Source: Sclerodactyla briareus (Eukaryota; Echinodermata; Holothuroidea; Dendrochirotida; Sclerodactylidae). From it: 64,000 nucleotides of DNA. The position numbers and the translations under genes are program-made. The DNA lies in the NCBI GenBank assembly GCA_026419785.1, contig JAODTK010002455.1, positions 124,001 through 188,000 on the forward strand, in the 5' to 3' direction. This document shows, piece after piece, positions 57,650 through 64,000 of this stretch. Position 1 is the stretch's first letter; each line of letters begins with the position of its first letter. The notes under the pieces are model-generated. The model was given only the letters and a program-made list of their open reading frames with translations, was not told where the DNA came from and ran no database searches.

Positions 57650-60600
57650 ACCCACTATGTCTCTATTTGACAAAAGTTTAGGCGAAACAAAAATGGCATT
57701 GGACCTCCTAAGTGACGTTGATGACCTTCATGACATGGCGGTTGATATAAAAAATTGTTACACCCATGTGATGCATCCACACCTATAAACATATTGCATT
57801 CCAAAGATCACGCCCAATGTTATTGCGAAAAAAAAAGTATTAAATTAAACTTTGAGGGGGGGGGGGGTTTTTGGGGGGGGGGGACCCCTTGTGATAACCA
57901 AAGTTAATGTGTCCGATCGAAGCGGGTGGGTTTCATAAAGCACACAAAAGGTTATAAATAGCCAAAAATTCAGTTCTAGTTATCTGCCCGTAACTCCTTA
58001 AATAAGACATTTATGCAGGACACAAACCTTTAACCAATGCTACCTACAGGGTATTCAGGAATGTGAGGTCAATGGTCACACACATGCAGGTCAACAATAA
58101 TATCACAAGGTTGAAACTTCCAGGCCTTAAGTATCAATTCTCGTTATGGCCAGAAGAAAACAGTTTTGACCCAAGGGACCTGAATGACCTTGAATGACAT
58201 GGCCCCAGTTTTTATGAAAAATTTGTAACTCTCATGTGATACTCCATCTAGGTGAAGGCATTTGCTTTGAACGATGATGTTGCAAATGCCCAGTGCATGC
58301 CCAAAAGTACTAAAATCGTTTTGACCCCTACGTGACCTTTTTGATGACTTAATGACATGGCGCGTTTCTGGTTTCCATAAAAATTGTTACTCTCCATATG
58401 ATGCATCCACTCCTAGCAAGCATATGGCATTTCCAAGGGACCACGCCCAAGGTTATTGCGAAAAAAAGCGTATAATTAAATTAAACTTTGACCCCTTGTA
58501 ATTACCAAAGTATTGCGTCCGATTGGAGCGGGAGTTGGTTCCCTCATGAAGCACACAAAGGTTATCAAATATACCAAAAATAACCAGTTTTCATTTTCTT
58601 TGCCCGTTCCGTAATCCTTACTTCATAAGCACAAGTATTCAAGACTCAACCTTAACAAATCATGACCACCCGACAGAGGTCAAAATTGAGGTCAGAGGTA
58701 CAACATTGCAGGTCAACGATTATATCACAATGGTGGGGAACCTTCCAGCCTTCACAAATATTCAATTCTCAAATTATGGCCAGAAAAGTTTTGACCCTAC
58801 GTGACCTTCCTTGAAGACCTTGAATGACCATGGCAGTTTTATGAAAATTGTAACTCTCCATGTGATACAATCACTCCTAGGAGCATTTGCATTCTGATGG
58901 ACATTCCCAGTGCTTTGAGTGCTATTGCAAAAAAAGTACTCAAATTCGTTTTTTAGGTTTGACCCCACGTGACCTTTCAGACCTCAGTGACCATGGCGGG
59001 TTTTTTTTGGGGTTTTTTTTTTTTTTTGTTTTTTTTGTTTTGTTTTATGGGTTTTTTTTGGGTTTTTTTTATTATTTTTTTTATAAAAAATTGTTACTCT
59101 CCATGTGTGTGATGTGATGCATTCCAAACTCCTAGAAGCAATATTGGCATTTCCCAATGAACAAGCCCACCCAAGTATTGCGAAAAAAAAAAAAAAAATA
59201 TTAAAGTAAATTTGACCCCTTGTTTAATACAAAGTATGCGGTCCCGATCGTCGAAAGCGGGAGTTAGTGGGGAGTTGGTTTTTCCTCCAGTTGAAGCAAC
59301 ACCAAGGTCTATTCACATATCCCAAAAATACCAGTAGTTTCTATCTTTGCCGTCGTTAACTCCTTAATGGGCACATTTATTTCAAGGACTCAACCCCTTA
59401 ACCACCTTATATCTATGCCCCACCCGACGAGGTAGATGTCAAAATTGGAGCGGTCAAGGTCACACACAGGCCAGCGTCAAAAAAATTAATCACAATGTGA
59501 AACTTCCAGCACTTCACAGATATTCAAATTCACGATTATGGCCAGGGAAAAACAGTAGCTTGTTTGACCCCTAAGTGACCTGAATGACCTTGAATGTCAG
59601 GCAAGTTTTTTAGAAAATTGGAAACTCTCCATTGTGAATACATCCACTTACCTATTAGCATTTGGCATTATGAACAACATGCCCAGTGCTATAGTCAAAA
59701 GTAGGGGCTAAAAATCAGTTTTTGACCACTACGTGACCTTTGATGCTCAATGACATGGCGAGTTTTAAAAAAAAAAGTGGTTATCTCCATGTTGATGCAC
59801 CAATCCTAGAAGCATATTTGCATTCCAATGAACACGCTCAAGTGATTGCATAAAGCTATTTAAAGTAAACGTGACCCATTGTAATTACCAAAGTATTTCG
59901 CCGATTCGAAGCGGGAGTTGGTTTCCCCTGACGCACACAAGAAGGTCTATCACATATCAAAAAATAACAAGGTTCTATTTCTTGCCCGTCCGTACCCTCC
60001 GAAACTACTTAAATAAGCACATTTATTCAGACTCACCCTTTAACCACATGACCACCCGACAGAGGTCAAATTGAGGTCAGAGTCACACACATGCAGGTCA
60101 ACAATTATATCACAATGGGACAACCTTCCAGCATTCACAATATTCACTTCCCGCTTATGGCCAGACCCCCAACCCAGAAAACCAGTTTGACCCCCAAGAG
60201 TGACAGTGAAATGACCTTGAATGACATGGGAGTTTTTTTTTTGAAAGTTGAAAATTGTGTGTTTAAACTACCATATGAACATCCCCTCCTTAGAAGAATT
60301 TTGCCATTGGATGAACATGCCCCAGTCCCAGTGCTTTGTCAAAAAGTACTAAAACAGTTTTTTACCCCTACGGGACCTTTGATGACATCAATGACACATG
60401 GCGGTTTGTTGTTAAAAAAATGTTTACTCTCCAGTGATTGCCGTCCACTCCTAGAAGGCATATGCATTACCAAGAACAACGCCCAAATGTTATGCGAAAA
60501 ACTATTAAATTAAAACTTTGACCCCTTTTTAATACCAAAGTAAGTGGCCGCCGCCCCGTCCGATCGAGCGAGAGGTTGGTAGAGTGGGTTCCTCCATGAA

Positions 60601-61930
60601 GCACACAAAGCGTCTACACATATCCAAAACAATAACAGGTTCTATTTTTTTGCCCGTACTCCTTAAATAAGCACATTTATTCAAGACTAACCTGTAACCA
60701 CCTGACCAACCGGCAGACCAGAACTGATGGTCAGAGGTCACGCACATGTAAGGTCAACAATTATCACACTGGTGAACCTTACAGCCTCAAAGATATTCAT
60801 TCTCTGATTACGGCGAAGGGGGAAAACAGTTTTGTACCCATAGGTGGGACGTGATGACCTAATGACAGGCGTTTTAATGACAAATTGTAACTCTCCTGTT
60901 GATACACCCATCCTAGGAGCATTGCATTATGATGATTGAATGGCCCAGTGCTAATGCATAAAAAGTACTAAAATCAGTTTTTACCCCTACGTGACTTTGA
61001 TGACCTTCAAAATGGACATGGAGGTTTTTCTAAAAAATTGTTACTCTCCATGTGATGCATCCACTCCTAGAAGCATATTGCATACAATGAACACGCCCAA
61101 GGGTTATTCGAAAAAGCTATTAAACGAAACTTTTACCCTTGTAACTACCAAAGTAAGGTCCGAATCGAAGCGGGAGTTGGTCTCCTTCATAAATACACAC
61201 AAAGGTCTATCAATATCCAAAAATAACCAGTTTCTATTTTTTTCGCCCGTACCGCCTTAATAAGCACATTATTCAAGACTCAACCTTAACCCACATGACC
61301 ACCCGACAGGGTCAAATTGATGGTCAGAGGTCACACACATGAGGTCAACAATTATATACAATGTGAACCTTCCAGCCTTCACAGATATTCATTCTCGATA
61401 GCCAGAAAACAGCTTTTTGCCCATGAGTGACTTTGAATGTAACCTTGAATGACATGGCAGGTTTTAAAAAAAAATGGTAACTCTCCATGTGATGGGTCCA
61501 CTCCTAGAAGCATTTGAATTCCGATGAACATGCCCAGGGCTATTGCGAAAAGCCTTAAATTTAAACTTTGAACCCCTTGTAATTACCACAAGTATGGTCC
61601 CCGATTCGAAGCGGGAGTTGGTTGCCTCCATGAAGGCACACAAGGTCTCTCACAATCCAAAATAACCAGGTTCTATTTCTGTGCAGTAACTTCCTTAAAT
61701 AAGCACATTTATTCAAGCGACTCAACCTTGAACCACATGGACACCCGACATAGGTCAAATTGAGGTCAGAGGTCACACACATGCAAGTCAACAATTATAT
61801 CACAATGGGTGAACCATCCAGCCTACGCAGAAATTCAATTCTCTGATTATGGCCAGCAGAAAGGAAAGAAAACAGTTTTTGACCCTAAGTGACCTTTGAA
61901 TGACGATAGTAACATTAAATGACCTCGGGG
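57650..61930. repeat. Satellite family S3, about 625-bp unit, 6-7 copies
   Basis: Unit landmarks are TTGATGACCTCAATGACATGGCGG (seen near 57,722, 58,338, 58,972, 59,740, 60,378 and 61,000), then ATGCATCCACTCCTAGAAGC, CGCCCAAGGTTATTGCGAAAA, GATCGAAGCGGGAGTTGG, GAAGCACACAAAGGTCTATC, CTCCTTAAATAAGCACATTT, CACATGACCACCCGACAG, AGGTCA repeats, CCTTCCAGCCTTCACAGATA, and a second, related half with TGACCTTGAATGACATGG. One unit near 59,000 carries a long T/G insertion. Copies differ by many one-base gaps. Frames such as 60,091-60,513 are by-products. Confidence 0.9.
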
Positions 61931-63090
61931 CCTCTCGTCCCTAATGTCAAATTCATTGGGATCTAGATTAACATCTCAACAAAGTGTCGTCAAAATCCAA
62001 CAAAACTAAAAAATATCGCAGAAAGAAAATTATGCAAAATTAGACTACTAATTAGCATATATCATGCAGGAATTGATCGATTGTGGTACTCTTATGTTGT
62101 TATATAGACTGAATGCATCACTGCAAATGCAATCTACCGATCACGAGATATTCTTGTACACAAGCTTTCGGAGCCAAATTTTCATTAAATATGCAAATTT
62201 ATGCAAATGAGAATGGTTTTTGGGACGAAAAGTGGATGCCCATCGGCAACCTTCACCGCGCATATCCACAAAGAAGGCCAGTATGATGGCCTCCACGGAT
62301 TACAGGAGATATCTAACCGCACAGTACGGAAGACAGACAGACAGACAGAAGCACAGACACAAAACAAACATCAAAAGTGACTACCATGTCTTTCCTGAAC
62401 AAAGTTCAGGGCGAGACAAACAAGAAATAAAAAATACCACGATCCCGCCAGGTGGTAGACCAACCCCAGTCGTCTCAACCCCCTCACCTCAAGATAGCGA
62501 TTTGTTGACAACGTCCAATGAAGGAGAACACACCTTACAGCTGGGTGAAGTGTCTTATGTTAACATAGGGATTTGGAGGAGAACCTTTCTCATTGAAATT
62601 GAGAACGACCCAGAGTAAATTTCAGCATTTTTTGTTAAGGAACATAGTATGTCTGCCGAAGGCAATCATATGTCTGACACAATACCGACAAAGATAATAT
62701 CCGCGCGCGCGCGCACAAAAATCGAAATGGATAGCAGCAGAATTCCCTCACTCGAGCTTTAGGTCATCATGCATTGTTTAAACATGGTTGCGATGGATAT
62801 GTCGGATTGACACCTACAGTGTCAGGAAAATAGCAGTCGGGCTCTCAAATATTGGGGGGACAAAAGGCATTTGCGTCCCACCCCAACCGAATATGGGGGG
62901 GACGCTGTCGCCGCCCTCCCACCCCCCCCCCCCACCCCCCATTGAGCCCGCCCCTGCTTCTGCAAAAACCAGCAAGGCCTCATTTTAGGGCCACCAAAAA
63001 CCCAGAGGATAGGGTTGACAGCAAACTGCCTCACAAACAAGCAAAGTGTGGGGTTGATTCTTCTTTGAACTAAGAAAGTAAAATGACCCC
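61931..63090. other. Repeat-like flank of S3 and unassigned sequence
   Basis: 61,931-62,330 has the look of a dispersed element tail (AATATGCAAATTTATGCAAATG; TTACAGGAGATATCTAACCGCAC), ending in an (ACAG)n microsatellite near 62,332-62,350. A (CG)n run lies at 62,701-62,714. C-rich runs lie at 62,915-62,940. The 132-codon frame at 62,220-62,618 starts in the repeat and is not recognised. Confidence 0.35.
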
Positions 63091-63099
63091 CGTCTAGCA

Positions 63100-64000
63100 C
63101 AAGGCGGAGGCCGTCTAACAAAAAGGCGGAAGCTCAAATAAAACTTTTTTAAATCGAGAGGCACAGTCAATCCCGTATAAATTTCACAGGGGTAGCGCCA
63201 TGGAATACGAAGCAGCGCCTCTGCAAAAAGGACGTTGATAAACTTAATGAGTACTTTAAAAAAGCTGTCAGACCGCCCTCTATCAAACATAGGAGATAAT
63301 AGCCCCGGCCAAAGGTCCCAAATTCATCATAACGCCAGATAAACTGAAGCGCACCCAGATCCTTTCACCAGTGAAGGACGTGGCGAGAAGAATGCGCATT
63401 CAGTTTTATAATGACAGGATAAAGGGCAGCGAATCTCAAAAATTCCGCATACCTTCAAGCTGGTACCCCACTGCGACCATAAACCGGATCTTGAAGATTA
63501 CCTGGAGGCAACCAAAACCGAAAGAGCCAGCAATACCATAAGAATGCTAAAAATAACATCACTACAGCAGAGCGCGTCGCCCTTAACACTGTTAAAAGAA
63601 CGACCGCTCCATTTGGTGAAACCCTTCGATAAAGGGAAGTCCGGCTGGGCCTCAATCGCGCCGACTACCATCAGGCCGAGATTGAGCGCCAACACCGATG
63701 CCCCCTTACGAACGCTAACGACGGGCGACATACACGTTTTTACGTCACCTGGTTTTCGAACCTGTTTCCCCATGCTCTCTGCACAAGAGATAGATAAAGC
63801 ACGTTCCAGCTGTACTGAACCCATACAACCACAAATCCGCAATCTATGTGCTACCCAAATTTCACAAACCGCCGCCGCCAAATTCAAAATTTTGCTGCCT
63901 CCCATTATCGCGGTAACGGGTCAGCCAACTAGCCAATCCCAGAATTTGTGGATTATTTCCTTCTGCCAATCGTGTTTACGTGGTCAAACAACCTATGTGA
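63100..64000 (+). mobile_element. Penelope-like element, reverse-transcriptase part, broken; runs off the window
   Basis: Protein-level landmarks of Penelope-like reverse transcriptases occur in the right order on the + strand: DLEDYLEATKTE (about 63,490), LLKERPLHLVKPFDKG (about 63,585-63,635), YVLPKFHKPPP (about 63,850) and PEFVDYF (about 63,935). These correspond to the usual K-P-x-D-K-G-x-A-V-V, L-P-K-I-H-K and F-V-D-x-x-L motifs. The copy is read in more than one frame and is clearly broken. Its 3' part, with the GIY-YIG endonuclease if the family has it, would lie beyond the window. Family within the group not determined. Confidence 0.65.

Overview
This is nuclear DNA from a marine invertebrate, most likely a deuterostome (echinoderm, hemichordate or lancelet grade). 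It has introns with GT..AG borders, CR1/L2-like LINE and Penelope-like remnants, tRNA-derived repeats, and several satellite families built around AGGTCA/TGACCT-type words. The taxonomic call rests on this general character and is low confidence. Most of the 64 kb is intergenic or intronic. Copies of the same repeat differ by many one-base gaps, and long poly-C/poly-G runs are common. Either the repeats are old or the assembly carries uncorrected long-read indels, so short open frames are weak evidence here in both directions.

The one gene I can identify lies on the + strand from about 17.9 to 33.1 kb. Up to nine exons with fitting splice sites and compatible phases encode a Golgi-type sulfotransferase resembling the WSCD (sialate O-sulfotransferase) family. 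It has a short cytoplasmic tail and membrane anchor (17.9-18.1 kb), a charged coiled-coil stem partly built from duplicated phase 1-1 exons (18.5, 20.8, 23.5 kb), the PAPS-binding exon with PGSGNTWVR (26.3 kb), the RNPY exon (28.4 kb), the YED exon (30.6 kb) and the C-terminal exon (32.9-33.1 kb). Several exons hold one-base frame shifts relative to the family, while the splice sites look intact.

A second, unrecognised gene appears to lie on the - strand inside the intron between the 20.8 and 23.5 kb exons. Two adjoining exons (23,292-23,044 and 22,951-22,750) are open throughout and join in phase.

Layout: 0-9 kb, LINE 3' end, tRNA-like repeats, otherwise unassigned; 9.66-10.42 kb, a non-autonomous hAT-like element with an 8-bp target duplication; 12.4-15.1 kb, a TCTA microsatellite and two satellite families; 17.9-33.1 kb, the sulfotransferase gene with its nested antisense gene and an 18-bp minisatellite; 35-40 kb, dispersed repeats and satellites; 42.4-43.2 and 50.0-50.9 kb, two inverted copies of one element with (GGGC)n-rich inverted ends and a GTT/GTC-rich core; 44.1-44.9 kb, a 185-bp satellite; 53-57 kb, unassigned; 57.65-61.9 kb, a roughly 625-bp satellite rich in nuclear-receptor half-site words; 63.1-64.0 kb, a broken Penelope-like reverse transcriptase running off the end.

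I see no rRNA gene, no intact tRNA gene, no CRISPR array and no bacterial-type operon.
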